Assembly: GCA_905331475.1 (NCBI GenBank)
Contig: CAJNYU010002703.1
Location: forward strand, 62,001-126,000
Direction: 5' to 3'
Source of the DNA: Rotaria socialis
Taxonomy: Eukaryota > Rotifera > Eurotatoria > Philodinida > Philodinidae
Length of the DNA stretch: 64,000 bases
The notes beneath the pieces were generated by a model that was not told where the DNA came from, did no database searches, and saw only the letters and a program-made list of their open reading frames with translations. The translations under genes were made by a program, and so were the position numbers. Shown in pieces: positions 48,954 through 62,535 of the stretch (the stretch's first letter is position 1; every line of letters begins with the position of its first letter).

Positions 48954-49518
48954 ATCGATAAATGAAACGTAATGCTATAAGTATAAATATATTTTATTCA
49001 TTGACTTACTAGTCTGCTTTGACATATTGAGTTTGTAGGTATTTTTTCAAATGATTCGTACGGATATAAACACTATTGCTTTTATAGTACAGTAGTAGAA
49101 ATTTTCCAACCCGACTTAATGGTTGCATCGATGAAATTTTTCAACAACGTATAGGATTATCTATGTGATATTATTGGCTTGTATACTGCTTTATCAAAGC
49201 GAATATTTTTTTTGTTACGCGTAACTACGAAGAAGAGAAAGGGTTATGCTCCAGTAGTCTTGTTCTTGTTATTGATGTGTGATATAAGAAAGATTGACTC
49301 GTACAAATTTGCCACATTCGAAAATTTCCTTCAAATTTCATCGATGCAACCACTAGGTCGGGTTGGGAAATTTCTACTATTGTACTATAAAACCAATAGT
49401 GTTTATATCCGTACGAATCATTTGAAAAAATACCTACAAACTCACTATGTCAAAGCAGACTAGTAAGTCAATGAATAAAATATATTTATACTTATAGCAT
49501 TACGTTTCATTTATCGAT

Positions 49519-49725
49519 ATGTTAGGCACTCAAAACTTCACCGTGGTAGTATTACTATTACTATTGTTGTGCTCAAATGTAAATGGTGGTCCTTTAGCTT
49601 ATATAGCATGTGTTTCTGTATGTTCAAGTGGATGTTCAGCAGGAACGGCCCTAACTGGTACTCCACTATGCTTGGCTGCCTGGCAAACAATGTGTGCACC
49701 CTTCTTGGTAGCTCCATCGCCATAA
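49519..49725 (+). CDS. Small secreted cysteine-rich peptide, right palindrome copy
   Basis: 68 residues, almost identical to the left copy in the signal peptide. The mature peptide differs at VTI>VSV, at AACQ>AAWQ and at PLLAA>PFLVA. The Cys-to-Trp change leaves five cysteines, an odd number, so one disulfide partner is lost. This copy may be decaying or altered in structure. The 5' flank is shared with the left copy through the palindrome arms. Confidence 0.7.
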   Translation: MLGTQNFTVVVLLLLLLCSNVNGGPLAYIACVSVCSSGCSAGTALTGTPLCLAAWQTMCAPFLVAPSP

Positions 49726-49799
49726 TAAACTTTTCCAAATGCTCATTTTATTCTTATTCTAAAAAACCTTTTTTTTCATGCCATATAAACAAATAAATT

Positions 49800-50127
49800 C
49801 AATAAATTGATTTCGATACTATCAAGACGAAACGTTTATCACATTGAAGAAAGTTATTTTTCGAAAATATTAAATGACTAAATATATAGAAATATAATGT
49901 GAAAGATCAGCTATGTCAAAATCGAAAGTCCGAAAGGTTAGTGGCCAGCGCCCTCTCTAGTCCATTTATTTGTGTTGGCTCAATAATTCATAGTAGTTGT
50001 GATAGTGGTTTGATATTCTTAAAAATTATCTATTCCCATTTCGATTGGATCTTAGAAAATCGACATATTGTTTTCTTTCACTTTCTTCAACTAGTATTTT
50101 TATTACCACGTGCATTAAATTTTTACT
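49800..50127. other. Intergenic DNA upstream of PRMT1
   Basis: 328 bp with no gene recognised. Confidence 0.5.
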
Positions 50128-51913
<1,786 letters not shown>

Positions 51914-51980
51914 GCTACATGAATATGTTTTGTTTTTTTGTTATTCTCTCGTTATGTTATACGTTTGTTTGTTTGTTTTT

Positions 51981-52623
51981 TTACTTTGAAAAAAGTGAAG
52001 AATCCGTAGAAGAAGATAACGAAGCTTTTCTTGTTCGCTCATGATCATCTTCGCATAAGATTTGATTGTTATATAAAAAATATCGGTCACCGACACAAAA
52101 TCTACCGAAAAACGAAGAATAGAATTTTTGCTTTTTTAATTTTCATAACGAACTTTTGTTGACATTCGTAGCATGAAAAACAGTTTAAATGATAGACAAG
52201 TTCTCCACAACGCATTACTAAGTCAAATGCCGGAACTAAAATATTTCAAAAAACAAAAATAATTCGTAAAAACATCTACGTTCTATTACTTACTGAGTCT
52301 TTGACAACTAGCACAATGACCAGTCAGACCAAATAAACGTAGATAATCACGTTTACATAGTATTAAATTGGCTTTTAAATATAATGTTGAACCGCTTTCA
52401 CCTAAACGACAATCGCAACAAGCACATTTTAAACAATCTTCATGCCACATTTTATCCAAAGCTAAATAAAGAAAAACAAAAAAGAGACTAAGAATCATAG
52501 AATGTGTAGTTATTCGTAAAAATAACATTGCATACCTTGAAGCATATATCGATCGTTGATTATTTGGTTACAATTAGCGCAAATGTAGCTTTTATGCGTT
52601 GAAATCATGTTTGCATTTGTCAT
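51981..52623 (-). CDS. LMO4: LIM-only protein, LMO4-type
   Basis: Four exons (52536-52623, 52294-52461, 52154-52235, 51981-52101) sum to 459 nt, 152 residues. The first LIM domain runs from [14 protein letters not shown] through [17 protein letters not shown] to [13 protein letters not shown]. The second starts CASCQRL and continues [20 protein letters not shown] to [10 protein letters not shown]. All zinc-binding Cys/His/Asp positions are present. LMO proteins are transcriptional cofactors that bridge LDB1 and DNA-binding proteins. The second LIM is complete only if the 52-bp intron at 52102-52153 with donor GTTCGT is spliced. A Ser-rich tail ends 67 bp from the PRMT1 stop. Confidence 0.85.
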
Positions 52624-54083
52624 TTTGAAAAGGAAAATCTTGGATATAAATAAAGTAATACAATAATTCTCGATTTGTTCGTGAAGAAGATGAAAAAGAA
52701 AATTTGATTAAAAAACACAGACAAAGAACAAAAAGAAAAAAAAAGAAGAATGATGATGATGACATTTGGACCTCTATTTTTAATTAAAATAAGTGCGTAT
52801 AAGTGTGAGAATTCCATCACGGTCAATTAGTCGAGAAGAGAAAGAATGAACCATCTGTCGTGCACGCTATACATTATCATGAACATCTCATTTTTTTCCC
52901 TATTGAAGCGATAGTAGTTCCAAAAAATAAAAGCTATAAAGGTAACATGAATGCAGAGTGCATTTGTCATTTTTTATTTTTTCATCTCTAATCGATACAT
53001 GCCTGGTCAATATGTCCTATGGATCATTGTGTCGAGCATATTGTCATCTCATCCAATTTCTTGTCTTAACTCTCATGAGGCATATTCTTTCTCTGTCTCT
53101 CTCTCTATCTCTCTTTCGCTTTCTTTCTCTAGAATAACTAATTACAAAGAATCGCACAATGATGGGTAACTATGATAACTATACTCTATGTGCGTTATGC
53201 CGGAGAGAAATCGGAAAGCGACAGTAGCAACAGCAGTTATAATGGACAGCAAAAGAGATAATTTATTCCCGCAAACCAATTAACTATTAGATTGAAGAAC
53301 TATCTGTATGATTATTCACAGCCTTTAACAATAGACATGCGTGTTCGATACAAAAGATGATTTTGATGGGTAAGACGCGTGCTACACGCGAAAAATGAAC
53401 ACAATTACTAGAAGGCTAATTTTCTTGCCTATACAACATCTAGGAAAAAGAAGATAATAAATCGTCTTTTTTAATTTATTATTCAACTGTCTATTGAGTT
53501 TGTTATTATTAGACTGATGTCTTCTTGTAAGAAGAAAAAGATAATGTTGAAGTGTTCAACATACTTACTAGAGAACAAATATGAATAAAAAAAAGATTCG
53601 CATTGTAATTCACTGATCTTCATTAGTAAAATATCAATTTTTTAATTCTTTTCCAATCGTATGCTATTCATCAGAGATTTATTATTAAAAAGAAAATTTT
53701 TTTTAGTTATGTTGTTTTTCGACATTCCGTGTGTTGTTATAAAAATTCGTCACAGACGGAATGATATAGACTTTCAACGACCTCACCAATTTATCTATTG
53801 CATTAAAATGATCATTGGTGCAAATCATAAACGTCAGAAACGAAACTAAAATCATCACAATAATTTATTGTTGACAAATTTTGAGCATCAATAGTAGAAC
53901 TTAGTATTTGATCGATTATTTTCATTGCAACTATTTCACAATCACAATCGTCATTGAATGACATACTATTATTGTGTTGTTGCGTAATAACACAGTAATT
54001 ACATTCTTATAAAAATATTTTTTTTGTATATGGATCAGTACAACATTATTTTTTAGTGAAAAATATACAAGTGAATATTAAAA
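52624..54083. other. Intergenic DNA
   Basis: Contains a (TC)n-rich tract (about 53088-53132) and AT-rich sequence with promoters for the divergent LMO4-type and ERI-type genes. No gene was recognised. Confidence 0.5.
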
Positions 54084-54770
54084 ATGGCTCGTTCATCTAA
54101 TAGTTTCATTCAACAACAAAATTATGATTATTTTCTTGTACTTGATTTTGAAGCAACATGTGATGAAGAAAGAAGAATTCATCCAATTGAAATTATCGAA
54201 TTTCCTGTTTTAAAAATAAATGCACGTACATTTCAATGTGAATCGACATTTCATACATGTGAGTAGAAAAGTATTGATTTTCTGACTGAGAAAAAAAATA
54301 ATCTTATGATATTTTTAGACGTAACACCAACGAGCAATCCACAATTAACTAAATTTTGTACAAATTTAACTGGCATAACTCAAGATATGGTAACAGATCA
54401 ACCGAAACTTGATGAGGTTCTAAAAAACTTTCACGCATGGCTTACAAATGAAAAACTTCTTGACTCGAATGTTAAATTTATTTTTGTTACTTGTGGTGAT
54501 TGGGATCTATACACAATGTTACCTAGTCAATGTAGTTACTTTCATTTGCCACGTGCTGAATATTTCGATCGGTGGATTAATATTAAAAAATCATTTAATA
54601 AAGCTGTAGGGAAATATTCACGTGACGGTATGATGGGCATGTTAAACGATCTTAATATTCAACATGCTGGAAGACATCATAGTGGTATTGATGATTGTAA
54701 AAATATTGCGGAAATATTAAAAGTATTAGCCGAACGTGGATATGTTTTTCATGAAAATAGAAAATACTAA
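54084..54770 (+). CDS. ERI-type 3'-5' exoribonuclease
   Basis: Two exons (54084-54258, 54319-54770) encode 208 residues. The DEDDh exonuclease signature is complete: LVLDFEATCDE (D-x-E), LTGITQDMV, VTCGDWDL (second Asp), then HHSGIDDCKNIAEIL (His and final Asp). Without SAP or zinc-finger domains it looks like the core of ERI1/ERI3 enzymes, which trim histone mRNA ends, 5.8S rRNA or small RNAs. The acceptor TTTTTTAG about 25 bases before the ATG suggests a 5' intron or trans-splicing. Confidence 0.9.
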
Positions 54771-54800
54771 TGAATTAGTTCGTTTTTTTTTCTTAACTTT

Positions 54801-55096
54801 TTAATAAAAATATCGGCGTGGATTTCGTCCATCGAAATCAATAAATGGATTTAATACTTTATGTTCAACAATACAAATAGGATTGTGTACAGTGAAACTA
54901 TTGAATTGTGTATCACTCAGAGAATGACAACAATTCGATGACGATGAATCTTAAATAGGAATTGATTCAAGGAACTACTAGAAACATCATTATACTTATT
55001 TGTTTTGATCGTTTTTCCTGCGATAATTCGTACAATTGTTCTATATATTCTTTCATTGAATAACCAACAAAGAACAAATAAAAACAAAAACTTCAT
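54801..55096 (-). CDS. Possible small secreted protein
   Basis: The minus strand starts with a signal-like MKFLFLFVLCWLFNERIY; a separate downstream frame reads SSSSNCCHSLSDTQFNSF...DFDGRNPRRYFY to a stop at 54801. A short intron must join them, but the donor/acceptor pair that keeps frame is not clear. The family is unknown. Confidence 0.3.
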
Positions 55097-55463
55097 AATT
55101 TGTTACTACGGTAATTTCTATATTGATTAATCAATAGTTTGTAAAACATCGGCAAGAAAGTGTAGTCTTAATCTTATTAAACAACAACAAAAGCATTAAG
55201 AACAGATAGTTCGTATTAGACGGGTTGAAAATTTACAGGACGAACATAATCACATTAATCCACGAAACAATACCACAAGCCGATCGAAAAACTAAACAAA
55301 CTTTATTGCTCTCTATCGTTTTCTCTTTTTACGTCATTTTTTTCGATCGATTTACATGCATAATCGACGTTGTTCTTTCATGTATTTCATACTATTATAA
55401 TCGAAATAGAAACCATTTCGTTGTAGTTCGTCTCGATTCAATATATAGCTACATAGAATAAGG

Positions 55464-58400
55464 ATGATACTAAGAAGAATTGTTTTATTTATACTTTTTA
55501 TTAAAGGTAAATCATTGTTTCAATTGTTTGTTTGTTTTTATTTGCTACATTGTTCATTCAGTTTCGATTCTCCTTGCTGCTGAAGAAAAATTTAAAATCG
55601 TATGTTACTTTGCAAATTGGGGTAAGCAATAGAAATTCTCAGCATTCTATTGGATTTATCTTCTTCTATAGCTTATAATCGTCCCAGTGGTGGTTCAATG
55701 ACACCAGAAGATATTGATCCTTGTCTATGTACACATGTTATCTATGCATTTTCTGAAATGGAAAATAATCAATTGATACCAACTGAAAAACATGATTTAA
55801 AAGATAAAAATCAAGCAGGTACATATCAGTTTTGATTTGAAATACCAGTTATTTGAGTTTATTTTGATAGGCTTTTTCGAACGATTCAATGCATGGAAAA
55901 GCGTTAATAAAAATTTAAAAACTTTACTTGCTGTTGGTGGTTGGGTACGAAGAATTTCCTTTTTTGTATTAAAAATATTGCATGCAGGAGTTTTATTTTT
56001 CATTGCATATTTATAGGATATGGGAATGAAAGATTTTGCCGGTATAAAGTAAGATTATAATGAATATGGATAAACGTATGTCATTGATAGGTATCGTTAA
56101 ATCGGAAAAAACAATGAAGAGTTTTGCAGAATCATCCGTTAAATATTTACGTAAACATAAATTCGATGGTCTTGATCTTGGTATGTTGAAATAAATGATA
56201 AATTTGAGAGTTTTTTATTTATTTTTTATTAGATTTCGAATATCCTGGTAAGAAATAGTCTTTGATAAAAATCCTGAATTTAAATTATTCGACTAACAGG
56301 AGTTGACTGGAGAGATAGTCCAAAAGAAGATAAACAAAAATTTACAAGATTATGTGAAGTACGTCGATGAAAAGATTACTTTTTCTTTTGCTAATTTATT
56401 GATTAAGGTTTTGTATGAAACATTTGAAAAAGAAGCTTCAAAAAGTGGAAATGAACGACTTCTTTTAACTGCTGCTGTGGCAGCTGCTAAAATTAATATT
56501 GATAAAGCATACGAAATCGATAAACTTGTTCCGTAAGTTTAGTTTTCATCGTTAATTTAGTTGTTTTGTTTTACCACGAATTTTTTCTTCAGAGTTCTCG
56601 ATTGGTATGTCAAGCAAAGTATTTCTGAATTTTCGAAAAATTTTATTCATGTAATTTTCACTAAGGTTCAATCTAATGACTTATGATTTTCACGGATCAT
56701 GGGATCAAAATCGTGCACATCATTCATCCCTGAATAGTAAAGATGATGAAAAAGATGATACAATGTATATTGTAAGTTACATCGCCTAATAATGTTTTCT
56801 TTTTCGGAATCGTATTTCATAGGATTTTGCTGTTAAATATTTCCAAAAATTGGGTATGCCACCAAATAAAATGCTATTGGGTTTAGGCACATACGGACGA
56901 GGCGATACACCAGCTATGCCTTATACAGGATTTAAAGGCGAAAGTGGTTTTGTAGCCTATTATGAAGTATGCATTAGATTTTACTTGTTTCTTGTTGTCC
57001 GTTTGAATAATGTTAATTTTCTAGAGTTGTATTCAAATTGTTTGTGAAAAAATGAAAGAAACATGGGATGCTAAACAACTTGTACCATATATTGCAGGTC
57101 CGTATAATCAACCTAAGGCAGGTGTAGAAAATGTTCGAAGTATGAAATACAAGGTAAAAACAAAGGAATTCTATGGATTAAATTTGATAAAAACGATTGC
57201 TTTCCCGTTAAAGGCTAACTATATCAAACAGAATAATTTGGGTGGTGCTATGATTTGGACACTTGACATGGATGATTTTCGTGGTCAATTCTGTTGTCAA
57301 GGAAAATTTCCATTAATAAAAACGATTAAAGCTGTTCTACATGGACAACTTAAATTATTACCAAAAGAAAAAATTTGTTCAACTTGTCCAACTACTGAAT
57401 ATAAAAGTATGTTGGTTAGACGGCATTAATTCAATGCATTGAGTATGTATATTTATTTAGATTTGAAAGCAAATTCGAATTATCAACCGCCAACAACAAC
57501 ACCAACTGAGAAAACAACTAAAAAAGCAAAACTATCCAAACGTGATGCAGAAGGACCAAGTAATCCTTTTTATTTTGTGAAAAAGAACAAGAACTAGTTC
57601 AGTGTAATATTATTTTTTTTTACAGCACCAGAAGATGTGTGTGAAGAATTAAAAGATGGACAATGGCCTGATCCATCGGATTGTAAAAGTTATTTCTTAT
57701 GTCGCGGTGTAGGCAGTCAATGGGGCGAACAAAAACGTGAAATGTGTTATGCTGGTAAGAGGACAAACTTATTGAGTATATAGTTATTTGAAAAATTGAA
57801 GAAAATGTATCACTGTTGAACCAATATGCTCCGGATCGCAGAACAATTTTTCGTCCTGTTTTGAAAGCAGATCAGAATGTATGAGAAAAGAAGAACTCGA
57901 ATTTAGAAATTGAAGATGAGTGATGCAAAACGAAATTATTAAAATTGAAGAACTCATTGCCATTGAATATCAAAATATTTTGAGTAAAGCATTTTCGTCT
58001 ATGTTTAGCCATTGGTCAAGATCTATGTTGTCTCATTAGTCGAACGTGCTTTGTAAATTATAAGAAGCTTTGAGTATCGTTGAAAGCAAAATGAATAGGA
58101 CAGCTCTGTTCGCTTGATACTTTCTGAATTTAGTATAAAATATAGAGGATGTTCTAATCTCCTTTCGATTTTTGATCTTGTAAATATACAAGAATGTTTA
58201 AATATTAATAAAAATTGTGATCGACAAAACTCAATACTACTTATTGATATTTCATCAGAATTTTTAGTCATATCTCGTTTTGTTTTCTTTTTAGGCTCGT
58301 ATTTTGATCCTAATGATAAAACATGTAAATGGGTTGGCGCTGATAAGGTTGATTCTGGTTCTTTATTTTATCTATCATTCTTTAGTTTTACTTTCAATTT

Positions 58401-59259
58401 TCTTTAGCTTAATTGTGAAGAACTAGTTGAAGGTTATGAAAATCCAGTATCCGGTTTAACAGTAGCTCCGGGACAAGAAGAAGATGACATTGAAGATGAA
58501 GATATAACAGATGAAATGGGTAAAACATCGAAAAAGAAAATATCCAAATCGGCAACCTCATTGTCATCGGTGCCGTCACCATCTTCTAACAAGCAAATGT
58601 CAATATTAAGTCGAACAACATCCGAATTCGATACATGCGCACCAGAAAAATCTGTTGAATTCGATCCAGTACAAGGTAATACATTAATTCCTATTTTTTG
58701 TCTATCATGATCTGCTTCATCTTCTATAGCCTTCTATAGGTATGCTCTGTTACTCTTGCGAAAGTCAGAAGGAGAACAGCGAGTGCCAAATAAGTCCAAA
58801 TCAAACGACGACGATGATGTGCGAATCGATGCAACAGATTTGTTACAGCAGAAAAACCACAAACGTCGTCGGTAAAAATCAAAATTTTAGAGAAATATTC
58901 TTTTGTTCTAGTTACATATATATGTAATTAAATCATTCAAGGAAAACTACTACTGTTCAGCCGTGGTTGTACAATGCAACCTTCGTCGACGGGCAATACT
59001 ACTCAAGAGTCACAATGTCTATCAAGCAAAGTCGACGGAAAGACCGTTTGCGTGAAATATTGCCAGGAAAACTTATGCAACAATCAGGATATAAGGTTTA
59101 ATTTTGTTACAAGATCTTAAATAAACACTCGCAACTATTTCGTTTTCATTCCTATTTAGCGATGGCGCACTGCCGATGACAATGAATCGAATGACATTCG
59201 TCATTTATTGTCTTTTATCTCTGGTACTAATGCTCATATCTACGCAAGACCATTGTTAA
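55464..59259 (+). CDS. GH18 chitinase with CBM14 and a C-terminal Ly6/uPAR-GPI region
   Basis: Twenty-one exons sum to 2157 nt (718 residues). Order: signal peptide (IVLFILFIKVSILLA), GH18 barrel (KIVCYFANWAYNRP, LLAVGGW, catalytic FDGLDLDFEYPG with the acid Glu, LMTYDFHGSWD, GGAMIWTLDMDDF), Thr/Lys linker, CBM14 chitin-binding domain (CEELKDGQWPDPSDCKSYFL...CYAGSYFDPNDKTC), an acidic Ser-rich stretch, then a ten-Cys Ly6/uPAR domain (MLCYSCES...CQENLCNN) and a hydrophobic end (VIYCLLSLVLMLI) after SDG, typical of GPI attachment. The join at 58675/58740 keeps phase, and the LU part has no signal peptide of its own, which supports one protein. Chitin hydrolysis at the cell surface is inferred. 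Three exons are very small (12, 15 and 25 nt). Confidence 0.8.
56233..56247 (+). other. 15-nt micro-exon encoding the chitinase catalytic Glu
   Basis: Between TTATTAG and GTAAGA lie just 15 bases, encoding DFEYP across a phase-1 junction. The length is divisible by three, so skipping would keep frame but remove the catalytic acid. A second in-frame micro-exon of 12 nt lies at 56593-56604. Confidence 0.75.
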
Positions 59260-60343
59260 TCATGACATTTTTATTTACTTTTTTAGTTCGAATATGAACT
59301 AGCAATCAAATGAGCAGATATCTCTTTTTTCTCTTTCCCTTATGTTTCTTATTAATCTTTCTTTGCGTGTTTCTTGTTGGTCTGTACGTGTTTGATCTCA
59401 TTGTTATAAGAAAAAAAACGAAGGAAAAGAAAAGCATTCTTACACGATTATCAGTACACTATAAATTAATTTCATTACAAATAAGCAACTCTTAAACAAT
59501 GCATCTCAAGGTTTGTACAATCTTTTTCTGTCTTATTGTTTAATATTTGTTTATAATGTCAAATTAAAATGACATTTATCAAGGAATAAAAACAACTACA
59601 ACTCTTTAGCGTTTGATATTTACTCCTTCGTTTGCTTACTCCATTTACAGATTTCATGGTCGACATGCTACGTTTACTTTGTCTTGAATACTCATGTGTA
59701 AATATGATTACAACTTTGTTTAACATTCTTCTTTCGACCAGTGAACATAACTGAGCATATTTTATTATTTAAAGATACAAATCATACGAGAGGTCGTATG
59801 TTAAGTGATGCAATGACGATTGAGTTTTTCTTTTCTTTCGTTAAGCGATGTTTTTTTCTTCTTCTACTTCAATAGTCGCTTTCAAACGAAATCAAAACAA
59901 ATCCTGATGAAAAGCTCGCAGAGGACAGAGAGCGAAAGAGAGTACGAGAGAAAGAGTATGAAACATTCTCTACAGTTATAAGTACGTTTTTGTGTATAGA
60001 TCTATGCAGGCTTGCTGATTACCTTTTGGCCTTGCTACCATTTCGAGACACTTCACCTTACTCACATTTTTTTTTGTTGTACAAAATGCAAAGAGAGGAA
60101 CGATGAAATTGAGGTAGTTCTGTAAAAAAGAAACCTCTATACAATGCCACAGAAATTTCATTTCTCTCTCTCTCTCTCTCTCTCTCTCACTTTTATGACG
60201 ATCTGATGTTTTAGGATACAAAAGTGGCACACTTTTCAACTCTTGTGCAAACATTTTTATTGTCATTTTCATAGGTTTTGTTAATTATAGATATATTATG
60301 TATATCATCTGTGGATGAGAATTTTGTGCTTGAAAATATCACG
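59260..60343. other. Intergenic DNA
   Basis: Contains 3' UTR sequence of the chitinase and a (TC)n tract (60160-60189). A 61-codon hydrophobic frame at 59310-59495 has no further support. Confidence 0.45.
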
Positions 60344-61147
60344 ATGGACAGTGGAGGACCCAATATTACTACGTTAATTATGTAAGTCGTAAAATCGAAA
60401 ATAAAATTTTAAGAAAAGGAAAACATCTTGATTTCTAATTAAGTTGTATATGTGTCATTGTTCCGGCTGTGATTGCGATTAGTGTTTGTGGTATTCTCTA
60501 TTACTCAAATCGGCACAAAGATCGAAAAATATATCGTCCACCAAGTATGAAATATTTTAATTTAAATACTTCTCAAAAACAGACTCAAAGTCCGTTAGAA
60601 TCGATGCATAATTATGTAAAAATGACGAGAGAAAAAGAATATAAAGAAGGACGAAAATGTTTTCAGTTGATCGATATAATCGAAAATCACTGAGAAAGAA
60701 ATAAAATTGAATAGTTTGACTTGCCATTCATTCATATCAATAGAACAAGAATAAAATAAGCGAACTTTGTCAAAAATTCATGAGTTCGCATCATGCAATG
60801 AATTGTTTGTTCTGTTAGGTAGACCATTGCCATATGATTATGAACAAACACGGGAGCGAGCATCTGCAAATAATTATATAATTGATTTTACACATGTAAA
60901 TCGATCTCAACAACAACAACGCCGTCCACGGTCACCACCTGCAATTGAACAATCACCGCCAGCTTATTACATTACAACTATTGAGACACGACCACCATCC
61001 ATACCAAGATTTTCATCTATTCGTACAATACCAACATCAACATATACGAATCGATCTTCACCGACTATAGCTCCATCAATACATTCAATAATGCCACCAT
61101 CTTATGCTGACATATTTTTAAGACCTCATACACTACCAAATGAATAA
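60344..61147 (+). CDS. Single-pass membrane protein with PPxY motifs
   Basis: Proposed exons 60344-60381, 60444-60658 and 60819-61147 sum to 582 nt, 193 residues. A short N-terminus with a glycosylation site (NIT) is followed by a membrane segment (ICVIVPAVIAISVCGILYY), a basic stretch and a Pro/Ser/Gln-rich cytoplasmic tail with SPPAYY and MPPSYADIF, which fit WW-domain-binding PPxY motifs as in Shisa-like adaptors. The second intron has a weak donor (GTTTTC). If it is not spliced, exon 2 ends at a stop (60693) and the proline-rich part would need its own start at 60767. Confidence 0.55.
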
Positions 61148-61319
61148 AAAATATGCTTTTATTTTTTTAAATTTATTAATCATCAATTGTTTATAGAGAA
61201 CAGATTTTTCTTGTTTTCTTTTTCCTATTTATATTTTTTACATTTGATCCCATTCGTATTATCTACATTATTTAGTTTGTAAAAAAACGAAGAAGCAGAG
61301 CATTAAAATGAGAAAACGA

Positions 61320-62043
61320 TTATGATTGAATACGAACTGATCCGTGATTATCTGTTGATGTATATGTTATTGAAGTTGAGCGAAATGAATTATCACGGCA
61401 ATAGGAAACCTTTAAAAAGAATTTAAACGAATCATTATATGTCTATGTAGAATACTTACCACTCGAACTAATGAACATATTAAATCAAGAAGACCTAATA
61501 TGAATGATAGTACAAATATAAAAAATGACCAATCAAATTGTTCATTAAATTTTGCCATAATTACAAAAAATCCAACAATCAAAAACCCACTAGTACATAA
61601 TACAAATAGCAAGCTTATTATAATAGCTAATTCCTCTAGAGAAAACAAAAATGAGTATTATAAAAAAAAGAATTTCTATACTTCTTTTGTTCTATATTCA
61701 CCTAAAACGAGATTAATACGAGATCGTATTCGTTTGCATAAAAGACAAATATTTAATATTTCGAGTGTAAAAGTTAATAAGCTGACAATATAAAAAAACC
61801 ATAGTACTCGTCTAGTGCTAAGTCTTTCATGGCATTCATGACCATAATCGTAGCATGATACTATAAGACCTATATTAGAAAAATATTTTATTACGCACAA
61901 ACAAAAACAATTGAAACCACACCTCGATATTCCTTTTCACCCATATTTCGTATCCAATAATGCGTATTGAGAGATACAAATATTGTAATACATGTCATCA
62001 ATTTGCATATGAAAATAAATATATTCAAAAGTGGGTTTTGCAT
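61320..62043 (-). CDS. Four-TM claudin/tetraspan-like protein 1
   Basis: Four exons (61923-62043, 61702-61869, 61460-61635, 61320-61409) sum to 555 nt, 184 residues. The first membrane segment (NIFIFICKLMTCITIFVSL) and NTHYW are followed by a loop with CYDYGHEC, then three hydrophobic segments (FFYIVSLLTFTLEILNICLL, AIIISLLFVLCTSGFLIVGF and FFIFVLSFILGLLDLICS) and a short Ser/Thr-rich tail. The W..C..C loop and topology resemble PMP22/claudin proteins. No closer family is recognised. A paralogue with the same intron phases lies next to it. Confidence 0.7.
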
Positions 62044-62535
62044 TTTTAATGAGCACTTCACTGTTTCATATAATATCGATTAAGATTTTATTCTTACTAC
62101 TAAAATCGTATTTTTATTATATATATATATATCTACATACATATCTTTTTAAGATAAGCTTCAAATTACAAAACTTAATATAAACTAAATTTTTATCTTA
62201 TATAACCTAATAATCTCATATGATTTCAAAATTCAGTTGCAGTCGTTGAATAACGTTTGTTTTCTATTGTGAATCATATCTAGATAACAAGTACAATTTA
62301 TTATTTTCTTCTACGATCGACTTCTCTTTGTTACATTAAAAATAAGATCTTTATGATGCTTTTATTAAAAAACAATCTAAAAAAAAACAATTGAATAAAT
62401 ACAAAACAAAATGACATGAGAGAGTGGCTCTCTACTGTTATAGCGTTAAATAACACAATCAACAGCTGGTTTGTGTCTAAAAGATCGTACACTCCGATTT
62501 ATTTGAACTGCTTCATCATATTGACAATGATTTAT
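62044..62535. other. Intergenic DNA between the two four-TM genes
   Basis: AT-rich, about 490 bp. A short (AT)n run lies near 62120-62130. No gene was recognised. Confidence 0.5.

Larger units (their letters stand above)
48673..49799. repeat. Large palindrome: 467-bp arms around a 193-bp spacer
   Basis: The left arm 48673-49139 and right arm 49333-49799 are close reverse complements of equal length. They run from AATTTATTTGTTTATATGGC outward to GGTTGCATCGATGAAATTT inward. Each arm carries one copy of the same small secreted-peptide gene, facing inward-to-outward so that the genes are divergent. A few substitutions separate the arms. Confidence 0.9.

Noticed and set aside
58680-58871. Alternative reading of the chitinase tail through the acceptor at 58729
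   Set aside because: It gives a basic, non-domain frame to a stop at about 58874, while the acceptor at 58739 yields the Cys-rich LU domain in phase; kept only as a possible alternative isoform.
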